DNA from: Ditylenchus dipsaci
Lineage: Eukaryota; Nematoda; Chromadorea; Rhabditida; Anguinidae
Assembly: GCA_004194705.1 (NCBI GenBank)
Contig: SADC01000078.1
Coordinates: 1-64,000, forward strand
Length of the DNA: 64,000 nt
Direction of reading: 5' to 3'
The position numbers and the translations under genes were made by a program. This document shows, in pieces, positions 45,403-55,456 of this stretch. The notes under the pieces are model-generated. The model worked only from the letters and a program-made list of their open reading frames with translations, was not told the DNA's origin and ran no database searches. How positions within the stretch are numbered: the first letter of the stretch is position 1; the number at the start of each line of letters is the position of its first letter.

Positions 45403-45776
45403 GACAGACTTATAGAAGATACATAGGGTAAAAAATAAATTATGCAATAATTTATTGTTCCGGAGGTTGAAGTGACCCAGGGGGTGAAGTTAACCAGGGG
45501 TGGAACGCCCCCGGGCATTTGTCGAAGTAGCTTCGAGGATATGAGGGGAAGATGGTAGATGTATATCAAAGTTGTTGTTTGGGTGGAGGCTATACCAAAG
45601 TAGCTCCATGATTTGTTATTAACAACAATAACAACAACGTCGATATCAATTTTAATTTCTGCGGGCTAGGGCCATAACAGAAACAACCATCCCACATGTC
45701 GTTATTTATAGACACTTTATAGAGTCTTTTTATTGTATGCGATGAAATTTCGGTCACGACGAAATTATGGCCCCAA

Positions 45777-48249
45777 CTAAATTTTAAGCGCAACGAAAAT
45801 TCGACCTGAAAAAGTTGTGTCCACATAAGCAATCAAGACAAAGATACAATAGCTTCTGCACAATGACAAATTATTTGACAAATACATTAGCGTTATAGAA
45901 CAACTAGAATTGGCACTGTTTATTGTCCCTATCAGAGGAACTACCATGGCGCTTCTTTTCTTCTTGTCTGCCTTATCTCGGCGTTCGCTGCGATCGCGAC
46001 CTTGCTCTCTACTAGGCGAATAGCGACTTTCTCTGGAATGCTTCTTTTTCTTCTTACCAGAAGATTTGGACTTATGGTCAGAGAGATCGTCATATTGGCT
46101 AACGCGGTTGCTGTGTAGATCTCGACTAAGTTGCTGACGACGGCTGACGACCCCATCATTCACTTCACGGCTGACTGTTTTATCTCGACGACTAACATGC
46201 TCACGACTGACTGGATCACGATGGCTGATATGCTCACGGCTGATTGCAGACTCACGACTAACAGCATCACGACGACTGATACGACTGATCTGTGAACGGC
46301 TCCCGCCATCAGCCTGATTAGCAATGGTCTTCTCTCGCCTCTTGTGCTTCTTCCTCTTCTTCGGACTGTCATCTTCCTTGTTCCCTAGCTCATCTGCTGG
46401 ATCGGCATTTGAGCTGAACTGATCATTTCCGGTAGTTTGCAGGAAGCGATAGTTGTCGACACTTGTAGATGGATTGCTCTTGTCAGTCTTCGGAGTACTG
46501 AAAATATGTCTGGTAAATTAGTTTGTAAACACAAGAAAAAAAGAGTCCACCAGGAATAAGGCGTTCAAGCATTCGGTAGATCTCTTTGCTTTTGATTCTA
46601 GCAGCCGGGTCGGCGATCCAAATTCTTGAGACGACTTGTTTCACTGTATCCGGAGCCCAGCCTGGCATTTCCAAACGGTAGTTGTTCTGCAGAATTTCAT
46701 GCTTGACTTGCGCACCGGCCCAGCCAGTATACGGTTCTCGACCATTATTGAAGATTTCCCAAAACAACACGCCTGATATAAAAGGATAAACCTAACATAG
46801 CTTTTCAAAAATTAACTAACCCATCGCCCAGACATCTGCCGCTGGAGTATGCTTCTGACTGGTAAATACTTCTGGAGCCATCCAACGAACAGGTACACGC
46901 TCTTGAGGATTCATCTGATGTTCCAGCCTTTTCGAGACATCCCGAAATCACTAATTTTAACGCTTTCTTAGCATAAAGACAATTGCGAGCAGCGATATCC
47001 CTTAGAATTAGAATTGGCTTAAGCAAAATATTATTTAAAAGGATATTTACCGTGAAGTATGCCCTTTTCGTGCAAATAGGCAAGTCCATTGGCTGCATCG
47101 ACACACATTTTGCTTCGCTCTTCAATGCTTATGTCTTCATTCTTCTCCATCAGGTATGAATCGAGAGAACCACCTTGCACGAGCTCCATGAGAATCATTA
47201 GCAAAAAACAAAGAGGCTTTAATTACATGCATCACTTCACGGACAATCACACTGACGGTTCTTCTTCAGCAGCAACCCATAGAAATGCACAATATTAGGA
47301 TGGTTGAGTTCGCGCATCATCCTGGCTTCCTTCATAGACTCTTCGATCTTTTCTTTAGTGACATTGGCACATTTAAGCTAAAAAGCAGAAGTTAGCAGAA
47401 ATTTATTTGGACTCAAGTTTCTCGCAAGATTACCGTTTTTATTGCTACTTTTCGGCGGACTTGCTTTCTTCCAGTAGTGACGTACCCGGAGTAGACTTCT
47501 CAAACGCTCCTTCCCCAAGCTTGTGCTCCAACTCGATTTGATGATGCCGAAACTCACGGCTAAAAATGAAAGGCATAAATTAAGGTGGTAAGAGCTAACT
47601 CAATGAACAAACCTTGCGATTGATTGGCGTGAAAAGACGACAATGATGCGGAGAGAACGGTTCTTTGCGATCTATGTAGAAGTCAATTAGTCCTTCAAAT
47701 GTAGAGAATTGAGGCGCTTTTAAAGACTGGGGGTCCAACGACCAAGTTCCAGACGCTGATGGAGTGAGAAGATAGTGATGAATTATGTCATTCCATTGAC
47801 CGAGAGGCATTTCTAAAAGTAAAGCATGACTGGAGAACTCAAAAACAAGTAATATTTAAACAACCTGTCGATCATCCCAGTCTTAATTTCAGTTGTACGC
47901 ACGCAGTAGTCGCATTTTGCAGCAGCATTGATTGATGTCTTCGCGCGGTAAGAGCCTGAATACGAAAATTTACCCGTAAGAATTACAAATTTGAAGATAA
48001 AAACCCATGGTAGAATTTTCTCGCCTCGATTCCTGTTTTCTGGTTGACGAATTTGACAGTTCCATGTTCTGTGGTCACTGTTGCCCATTGCCCTTTACTT
48101 CGCTGAGAACACGACTGACATCCTCTGGAATTGGCGTCTAAAACAAAATAAATGTGAGCGCGGAACGAACACGAAGCAATGGTAAATAATACTGATGCTC
48201 GACTATTGTCAGTTCTCTCTTTTCCTTGTTCCTTTCTGTCTTCGCTCAT
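45777..48249 (-). CDS. SH2-tyrosine kinase with SR-rich tail
   Basis: Minus-strand gene. Start at 48249 (MSEDRKEQGKERTDNSRAS). SH2 pieces: EARKFYHGFLSS (about 48015), CDYCVRTTEIKTG (47910-47880, holding the phosphotyrosine-binding Arg) and FSTFEGLIDFYIDRK (47705-47665). Kinase: EHKLGEGAF and EVYSGYV (G-loop, 47530-47490), RRKVAIKT (catalytic Lys), ARMMRELNHPNIVHFYG (47325-47290), ILMELVQGGSLDSYL, DIAARNCL (catalytic loop), ISDFGMSRK (46950), VPVRWMAPEVF and LFWEIFNNGREPYTG (46770-46730). The order and sequence fit nematode-type Fer/Fes-like cytoplasmic tyrosine kinases. After the kinase, the last exon (46495-45777) encodes about 180 residues rich in SRRD/SRE/KKKKH. Single-base frame breaks occur in the G-loop exon, near 47290 and in the DFG exon. 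The first intron's phase is ambiguous. Confidence 0.85.
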
Positions 48250-48511
48250 TTTGCAAGGACACGACTGACCGACTCCGAGATACAGGCAAGAATGACAGTT
48301 GTCGACGCTGTTTCTTTATATGTCAAAGTAATGCAGCTAAAGTGAATTCTTGAATGCCCTGTGATTTCATCCTCGCAAGACAATTATCGAAAAATGTTTT
48401 ATGTTCTCACTCTCAGTCACTATCTGACCAGGGAACCTCAAGTAATGTTTTTTTCAAAGACGTCGTTGAGAGATTTTTTTGCAGATTCGTATACAACACC
48501 CCGAAGTTATA

Positions 48512-49615
48512 TACCGTATTTCCTCTAATTAAGCCCCCTCCTATTAGAGCCCCTCCTAGTAAAGCCCCTCTGGAGGTAGTGTAAAAATAAAAACCCCGCC
48601 TCTAATAGAGCCCCTCCCCTCATTTTCGGAAAAGGCTCAATAACATGCCTTTTTAGAAATTTTCAATAAAAACTTAATTAGAAATCAAATTTTTTGCGAC
48701 CATTTCAAGATCGTTAATACAAAAGCTAGCTCTGGGGACCGGCTGTCGGCGGACTAATACCGCCTTGGTCAAGGTAAAAATGTATTTTTTGAAAATGATA
48801 CAATTAAAAAACAAAAAAAAACAAATCAAAAAATATACTCACGCAAAACATCAAAAAGTCTCTAATAACCGGCAATACTCTTTTTCAAAATTTCAGAAAA
48901 TTAAAAAAAAAACATAGTGCATACCTGCCCATTCAGAGCTATTCAAAAGTTATAAAACTTTAAAAATAACTTCTATAGAACAGGCCAAACTATCGCCCAC
49001 AAACATCCTTTTCACGAATCTCAGAGTTTTTGTAGCTCTGAAAAACCAAAGTTTTGACGACGACAATTTTCAACGCCAAGCCAGCGCAATCCGAAACAAC
49101 CAATCTACTGCTGAGGTTCCAAGCTTCAATTTAAAAAAAAATTGACCAAAAAATCAAATTAAAACCTCGATACGTTGTCAAAAAGTGGGTTAAAATATTT
49201 ACTGACGAAAACTCCGACTGTTGAATAATCCACTGTTGAATTATCCGGTTTTTGAATAATCCGACTGCGGAAAATTACTCTGTTGAATTATCCGCTTTTT
49301 GAATAATCCGGCTGTTGAATTATCCGCTTTTTGAATTTTCCGTCTATTGAATAAACCCCCCGCCGTATCGAATCGTCGTTATACTATAATTGACGTGCAT
49401 TGTATTCTATTGATAAGGCCAAAAAAAGTTTTTGTTTTGATAATGATCATCAAAAATTTTCGTCAAAGCTAGAAAATTCGGAAGTGAAAAATAAAGCCCC
49501 TCACTCCCTCTATTAGAGATCAACACCCCCCCCCCCTCCCCCCTCCTAATAGAGCCCCCTCTGGAGGGTAGTCAAAAATAAAGCCCTCGGGTGCTCTATT
49601 AGAGGAAATGCGGTA
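48512..49615. mobile_element. Long TACCGTAT-family element
   Basis: TA-CCGTATTTCCTCTAATTAAG at the left; CTATTAGAGGAAATGCGG-TA at the right, about 1.1 kb apart. Near both ends are TATTAGAGCCCCTC-type repeats (48540-48620 and 49500-49590). The centre has a run of TTGAATAATCCG units (49220-49360). No transposase frame. Confidence 0.65.
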
Positions 49616-49750
49616 ACAAGGTACTGTTGCTATTTCCAGTCCTTTGTAAAATTGCGAAGAACAGGCACCCAAAGTTGCCGAAAAACCATGATACGGGTAT
49701 TAGGTTTTTAGCCCACTTTTCAATCTGTCTAGTTTTATGAGTATTTTGAA

Positions 49751-49995
49751 TACCGTATATTCTGTATTAATCCCCCATGGGGATTTTTTTCAACCCTTAA
49801 AAATCGGAAAATTTTGAGGTCGATTTCGAGTTTTTTAGCGCAGTCGACCAAAATCTGAAAAGTGGAATCAGGAGAGCTCGTTGCTAATTAAGAAGACGCA
49901 AAAAACGGATTTGTGAAATGTTTGCTCCAGGCTGAGATATGAGGTCGGTAGGGTGGGGATTATAGAGAGTGGGGATTAATAGAGAATATACGGTA
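49751..49995. mobile_element. TACCGTAT-family element
   Basis: TA-CCGTATATTCTGTATTAATC and ATTAATAGAGAATATACGG-TA, with the family interior CATGGGGATTTTTTTCAACC. TA on each side. Confidence 0.8.
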
Positions 49996-50217
49996 TCCAA
50001 CTTGTGGTGCAGGCACTGCTTTGGTGCAGTCACTGCAGGGCTGGGCTAGGTAAAAGTTCGATACTCTGATGCCCAGAATTGTTTAAAGGGGCATGATCGT
50101 GCCCGATGGGAGAAAAAGGCGCGAACCAGCAGCTCTTCTCTTTCTCGATAAATTTTTACATTCGGTGTGACACAGTGACACAAAAGTGGGCACACTTTTA
50201 TAGATATAGCGCGGCCT

Positions 50218-50396
50218 TAACGGACCATACTGTTTGATGCAAATGAAAATTTGACAAATTCTCTGTCGTCTCGCACTCTACTCTTTGTAGTTATTTCGAA
50301 CGACTCAAAAGAGTGCAGTAAGAGACGAAAGAGAAGTGTCCCGTGCGCATTTGGATTTGTCAAATTCTCATTTGCATCAACAAGTAAGGTCCTTTA
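50218..50396. repeat. Foldback with GGACCATA arms, copy 1
   Basis: GATGCAAATGAAAATTTGAC and GTCAAATTCTCATTTGCATC form the arms; TCTCTGTCGTCTCGCACTCT pairs with AGAGACGAAAGAGAAG. A second family member is at 55055-55298. Confidence 0.7.
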
Positions 50397-50869
50397 ACTT
50401 GGCGGTGGCGCTAAGCTTGGTGCTGGGAAGCGCCGGTTGATCGCCGGCGCTTAAATTTTTGAAGGGTACCGCAAGTTGTTCGGTAGAATTTAGGTGGTTC
50501 AGGTACCATCCAGGTGGTTTCGGCACGATTCAGGTGGTTTAGTTACCATCGAATTTGTTGTCTACCCTTTATGAACTTTAATATCTTTTTGTTAGACTGT
50601 TTCACAACTCAGACTTTCAAACTCAGACCTTCAGACTCCTCAAACAGACTTTTTTAAGTGTATGTCGTGACGACGGTAGACAACAGCGCTTTAGTATAAT
50701 TAGCGCTAAATAAGCACTATTTGATAAGGACTTGTGCCCAAATGTAGTCCCCCGCTCTAGGATTAGGAAGTTATGGATGCTCTACAAGAATATACAATGA
50801 AAAAATTTCCGTGATAGATCCTCGAAATCACAACCCGGGAGGGTACCTTGTTAAATGCTTTTTAATAGG

Positions 50870-50985
50870 GTTGGCCACCTCCCCCCCCCCTTCTCCACAC
50901 CACCTCCCCCCCCCCCCCCGCAAATTTTTTTAGTCTAATCTCCCCCCGCACCCCAAAAAGGGGGGGAGGCCAACCCTACTTTTTA
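50870..50985. repeat. C-tract/G-tract foldback
   Basis: AGGGTTGGCCACCTCCCCCC on the left and GGGGGAGGCCAACCCT on the right pair. The space holds several C8-C12 runs. Confidence 0.65.
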
Positions 50986-51971
50986 ACCACTATTGAAAAA
51001 GTTTTTTTAAAAAAGGGGCGGGGCTTGGAGGTTAACTTTATTGATTTTATTCGAACCCTAACCAAATGGGAATTATTTTAGGTGGATCATAAATCGGGTA
51101 TATGTTAAATCGAGACTCGACTGTAGGCTAGTAGAGTAAGTACCGTATGATCCAAGATTTTGCACACTTTGTTTTGCCTGTAACTTTTTATATTCGCGGA
51201 TTTTTTTGGCAATCATTTTTTTGTTTGAAGGCTAAGATTCTGGGAAAAAAATGAGACGGAACGTGCATAATATTGTGTATTGAATTAAAACGAAAAATAC
51301 TCGACAAAATTATCAAGTTTTCTGTGTGAATTTCAAATTTATTGAAAATTCGCATACTATTGCTCCACACTTCTTTCTCCAACTTCGATGCGCTTTCCCA
51401 GTCGTCAATGATTTGCATTTATAGAGCGGCTAATTATCTTTTGCGGAAAATTTTCAAATGCTAATCAAATCTGCGCTAGCAAAACCCTTTGTTCGATTGA
51501 AAAATCAATTTGTCTAAAAGTTAAAATTCCCTCAAAAAACTTGTTAATTTTGCCGAGTATTTTTTTGTTGTGGTTCAATTATACACAATATTAGGTCGTG
51601 TCAAAAGTTCGGTCGTTTTATTTCAAAAGCAATATTTGTGGCGTTGTGTTTTACCATAGATTTTTTTAACATTTTTCAAAAGTTTACCACTTATTTTGTA
51701 GCTGAGAATCTTGGCTACAAAACGAGTGGTAAACTCGGCGCTACTAGCGAACAAATCCCTCCTCAACAATTCGACCTACCTAAAATCGCTGTAACTACCT
51801 TTTGGAGCAACATGTCTAAAATGTTTAGGCTTGGGACTTATGCTCAGGGTTAGTTCAGCATATGAAAGTGGAGGCTAAAAATGTCTTGCGCACTTTTTCT
51901 GGGGTCTGAGACTAATGTATGGCTAGTTTTTACTGAAGTTAAAAAAATAAATATCGTTGAGAGGGGGGATT
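50986..51971. other. No gene certain
   Basis: A frame at 51638-51853 contains an internal inverted pair (GTTTACCACTTATTTTGTAG and CTACAAAACGAGTGGTAAAC), so I treat it as repeat. A solitary TACCGTATGATCC sits at 51142. No exon can be supported. Confidence 0.4.
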
Positions 51972-52217
51972 TACCGTATTCACTCTATTAACTCCCCACC
52001 CTCCAATAAGTCCCACCCTACGGATCCCATATCTCAGCCTAAAGCAAACATTTTGCAAATCTGTTTTTTGCGTTTTCTTAGTTATTACTAGATTACCTAA
52101 TTCCAGTTTTCAAACTGTTGTTGAGCACCCGAAAATTTCAAAATCGACCACAAAATTTCCCGATTTTTGGGTGTTGAAAAATAACTCCCATGGGGAGTTA
52201 ATAGAGTGAATACGGTA
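51972..52217. mobile_element. TACCGTAT-family element
   Basis: TA-CCGTATTCACTCTATTAACT and AGTTAATAGAGTGAATACGG-TA are perfect 20-bp inverted ends with TA on both sides. Confidence 0.85.
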
Positions 52218-52829
52218 TTCGCCACGGTGTGTAAAATTTCAACATTTCCGCTCAAGACAAAAATCAGAATATTTTCTGAAATTTCTTCATTTTCGATAAA
52301 TTGCACGTAGAACTAAATTAGTGGGTTTATACAACTTTTTTTATACTTGATTGGCCATTTTTAGGCTTAAATGAAAGCTGAGAGTCAGAGCTGCACAATA
52401 ATTTTAAAAAATGGGAAAATAAAGACATCCTTGTTGCTATTCAAGCTTAATTTAAGCATGTTACTTTTCCCTAAAATGCAGTGTTTTTTTCAATTTTCAT
52501 TATTTCTACTTAAAATTTTCGAATTTTGACAAACAACCTGTAAATCTGAAAATTTAGAGTCTGGCTCTCTTATCTGTGTAAGACTTTTATATACCGTATA
52601 TTCTCTATTAAACTCACTTAGAACCAATGGAACGATCTCCCATGGAACCATCTCTCTTAGAACCATCTCCCCCATGGGAGATTATTTTTCAACGTAAATT
52701 TCGTTTAAATTTTCAGTATTCCCAAAGCGAAAAAATGCACATTATGCGTGGCTGTCCGAATTTTTGCCTAGTTATTTTTATTTTTGTTGCAAATCATTTT
52801 TTAACGAGCTTGTTTTTTTCTGGTCTAAT

Positions 52830-52972
52830 TACCGTATTTCCTCTAAAAAGGCGGCCGGCCGCCTTATTCTTCGAGCCCCCGAAATCTGAAAATTGTCAAT
52901 CAAAAATGGCCTTAACTCTGAAATTTCAGTCAAAAAAATGAGGGGGGCCGCCTTATTAGAGGAAATACGGTA
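52830..52972. mobile_element. TACCGTAT-family element, nested
   Basis: TA-CCGTATTTCCTCTAAAAAGG and CTTATTAGAGGAAATACGG-TA, with GGCGGCCGGCCGCC near the left end. Confidence 0.85.
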
Positions 52973-53412
52973 AATCATTGTTAAAATGAGCGATTCCCAG
53001 GAGCTCCAGCTGCATGAAGATGAATGCTGACCTGTCAAGTAATATCGAACCAATGATCAACCAACATTTTTTCATCGGTCATAGCGAAATTTGCAGCAAT
53101 ATTTTGATAATAAATTAAATCTTTATTTCGCTGGTTTTCATACTATTAAGCTCGAAACTTTATAAAAATTGCAGCACAAATAACCAAAATAGCAGGTCAA
53201 AACCACGCTTAAAAAATCAGAGTACAATATTCCAAGCGTCACAAGCCTAGTACTGATTTGACGATTACGATGATACTACTCATAACAATACTCGCCAGTA
53301 TAAAGAATTCATCAGTTGCAAGAATAAATTAGGCAGCTTAAATCAGTGATTATGTGGATGCCTTATCGCACTACAACTAATTCAATTTTCGTGTACAGTG
53401 AGCATAGTTGTG

Positions 53413-53640
53413 CATCTCCGAAAAACCACCACCGCCGCCACCGCCGGCGGCGTCGCCAACACCACCGCCGCCGCCGGCGTCGCCGCCGGCGGCGCAAAAA
53501 CCTTGCTAAATTTCACCACCGCCACCGCGCCGCCGCCGCCGCCGCTGCTTTGCCACACGCCCCGCCGCCACCGCCGGCGGCACTTTTTATTTCGCCGCCG
53601 CCGCCGGCGCTGCCATCGCCGCCACCGCCGCCGCCAGCTA
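53413..53640. repeat. CCGCCR triplet repeat block 1
   Basis: Almost continuous CCGCCA/CCGCCG triplets, broken at 53498-53518 by a short unique stretch. Long Arg/His or Pro/Ala frames over it are artefacts. Confidence 0.85.
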
Positions 53641-53794
53641 ACGCTTCACTGTCAAAAAAAATTTTCTGTTTAATTTATGTTTGTCATAGAATAAAATTTT
53701 TGCAAGAGAACAGTAAAATTCTAAATTATGTCATTTTATCATGTTTTCGTAAGATGACCATTCAAAACAAGCATTGTTTTGGTACTTTGTAATG

Positions 53795-54035
53795 GTGGTG
53801 CCGCCACCGCCGCCACCGCCGCCGCCACATCGCCGCCACCGCCGCCGCCGCCGCAGCCTAATTATTCCGCCGCACCGCCACCGCCGCCGCCGACCTCATT
53901 TTCAGCCGCCGGCGCAGCCGCCTCCGCCGCGGCACCTCATATTTTGCCGCCGCCGCCTGGCGGCGCCGCCGGCGGCGGCGGCGGCGCCGGCGGTGGCGGC
54001 GGCGGCGGCGCCGGCGGTGGCGGCGGCGGCGATCC
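53795..54035. repeat. CCGCCR triplet repeat block 2, strand-switching
   Basis: CCGCCA units (53800-53960) turn into GGCGGC/GGTGGC units (53962-54030), so the block as a whole can fold back on itself. Confidence 0.85.
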
Positions 54036-54165
54036 AACTATGACAGTGAGAGCATAATTTAGCAGTACAATCTTGGCCCAATTAATTTCTTGTTGCTAAC
54101 TGGCTGTCAATTACACACACAACATTTTTTGTTTGGCTGATTTGAGAGCCAGCCTAAGCCAACAG

Positions 54166-54296
54166 GATCAATCGGCACCAAGGGACTCGACATGCTCCGC
54201 GACATCAGGGCTCAAAACATGGCAATGGACGGTCGCCAAGATTTTGAAGAAGATAGGCTCAAAGAAAACCAACTAGAAGAAGAAGAGCAACCGTAA
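54166..54296 (+). CDS. Possible terminal coding exon
   Basis: After the acceptor CTAAGCCAACAG the frame reads SIGTKGLDMLRDIRAQNMAM and continues acidic to a stop at 54294-54296 (ending LEEEEQP). A polyadenylation-like AATAAA is at about 54378. The sequence looks like the conserved C-terminus of a soluble protein, but I do not recognise it and find no partner exon upstream; the nearest short frame (52985-53030, MSDSQELQLHEDE) is uncertain. Confidence 0.3.
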
Positions 54297-54512
54297 AGAA
54301 CTGAAGAAACTTTGGAGAAATTAAATGAAGATAGATATTTTATGTTTGTTTCAGAGTTTCCTTAAATTTTGTGTCTAATAAAAATGTTGACCCAAAAAGA
54401 CGATTTTAAGGGGTGGGGGATTAATAGAGAATATACGGTAACTTATAACTCTTTATTTTAACTAATAACTCTTTATTCATTTTTTTTTAAACTTTAAATG
54501 CAATACAAATAG

Positions 54513-54685
54513 TACAGTCGACTCCCTCTATAACGAACTCTCTTTATAACGAACGATTTTTTTTGGTTCGGTTGGATTTGCCCTAAATAAGGCCTCCACA
54601 AAGGACTTTCCCCATAACGAACTCCCTCCGTAACGAACACCTAAGACCGGTCCCCGGGTGTTCGTTATAGAGGGAGTCGACTGTA
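54513..54685. mobile_element. TA-flanked CAGTCGACTCCCTCTATAACG element
   Basis: TA-CAGTCGACTCCCTCTATAAC and GTTATAGAGGGAGTCGACTG-TA are perfect ends, with repeated TAACGAAC inside. The ends are typical of pogo-like non-autonomous elements. Confidence 0.85.
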
Positions 54686-55054
54686 TACTGAAAGCACTTA
54701 TTGGTTTCGTAACAAGGTCTTTCTTAAATCACATAAAATGTGAAAAGACTATGTTTAGAAGAAATCAAAGCAACATTTATAAAATTTAGTCAGATTTACA
54801 CTTCTCAGTCACATTTACACTGCTTATTTATCAGAAAAATGAGAGTACTTGCGAAAAAAAAAGTATCGTAGAAAAGATGCCAATGGCGAAGGGATCTCAT
54901 TGGCAAAAAGATGCCATTGGCAAAAAGATGCAGTTGGCAAAATGATCTTATTGGCAAAAGTTTCATTGGCCAAACGATTACGCCGCGAACTCTCAGATTT
55001 ATCAATTCAGATTTCAGATACATCAACTCTATGTGTCTTTAAATACTTTTATTA

Positions 55055-55298
55055 AAGGACCATAGCCGTCGCCGACAACGAGAATTTCAAATTTTTGAAT
55101 TCGCGCGGGACACTTCTTGGTTATTAGTTTTTGGTTATTTTTGGTTATCTTGAGATAGTTCTCTTTCGTCTTTCATTTTACTCTTTTGAGTCATTCGAAG
55201 CAAGTCAAAAGAGTAGAGTGCGAGACGAAAGAGAACTGTCCCGCTCGAATTCAAACATTTGAAATTATCGTTGTCGGCGATGGCTATGGTCCGTTAAA
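55055..55298. repeat. Foldback with GGACCATA arms, copy 2
   Basis: AAAGGACCATAGCCGTCGCC and GGCGATGGCTATGGTCC, plus TCTCTTTCGTCTTTC/GACGAAAGAGAA arms. Same family as 50218-50396. Confidence 0.75.
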
Positions 55299-55456
55299 AC
55301 TAGAAACATCATTATCTTGACAAAGATTATTTCACGGAAATTCGATGGTATAACCAACAGGACCCAATTTTTCTATAGCTGAACCTTAATAAAATAGCAA
55401 TTTTCAAAAAAGGGTTTTTAAAACAAAATGTTTTATCAACTCTTTTAATTAATAAT

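Larger units (their letters stand above)
52592..54440. mobile_element. Possible composite TACCGTAT element
   Basis: TA-CCGTATATTCTCTATTAA at 52592 has its exact complement, TTAATAGAGAATATACGG-TA, ending at 54440. If these are one pair, the element is 1.85 kb and contains the nested element 52830-52972, two GC-rich triplet blocks and a possible exon. They may instead be two solo ends. Confidence 0.4.

Noticed and set aside
53346..54057. Long open frames rich in Arg/His, Pro/Ala or Gly
   Set aside because: They are translations of CCGCCR triplet repeats in all frames, with no domain and no splice context.
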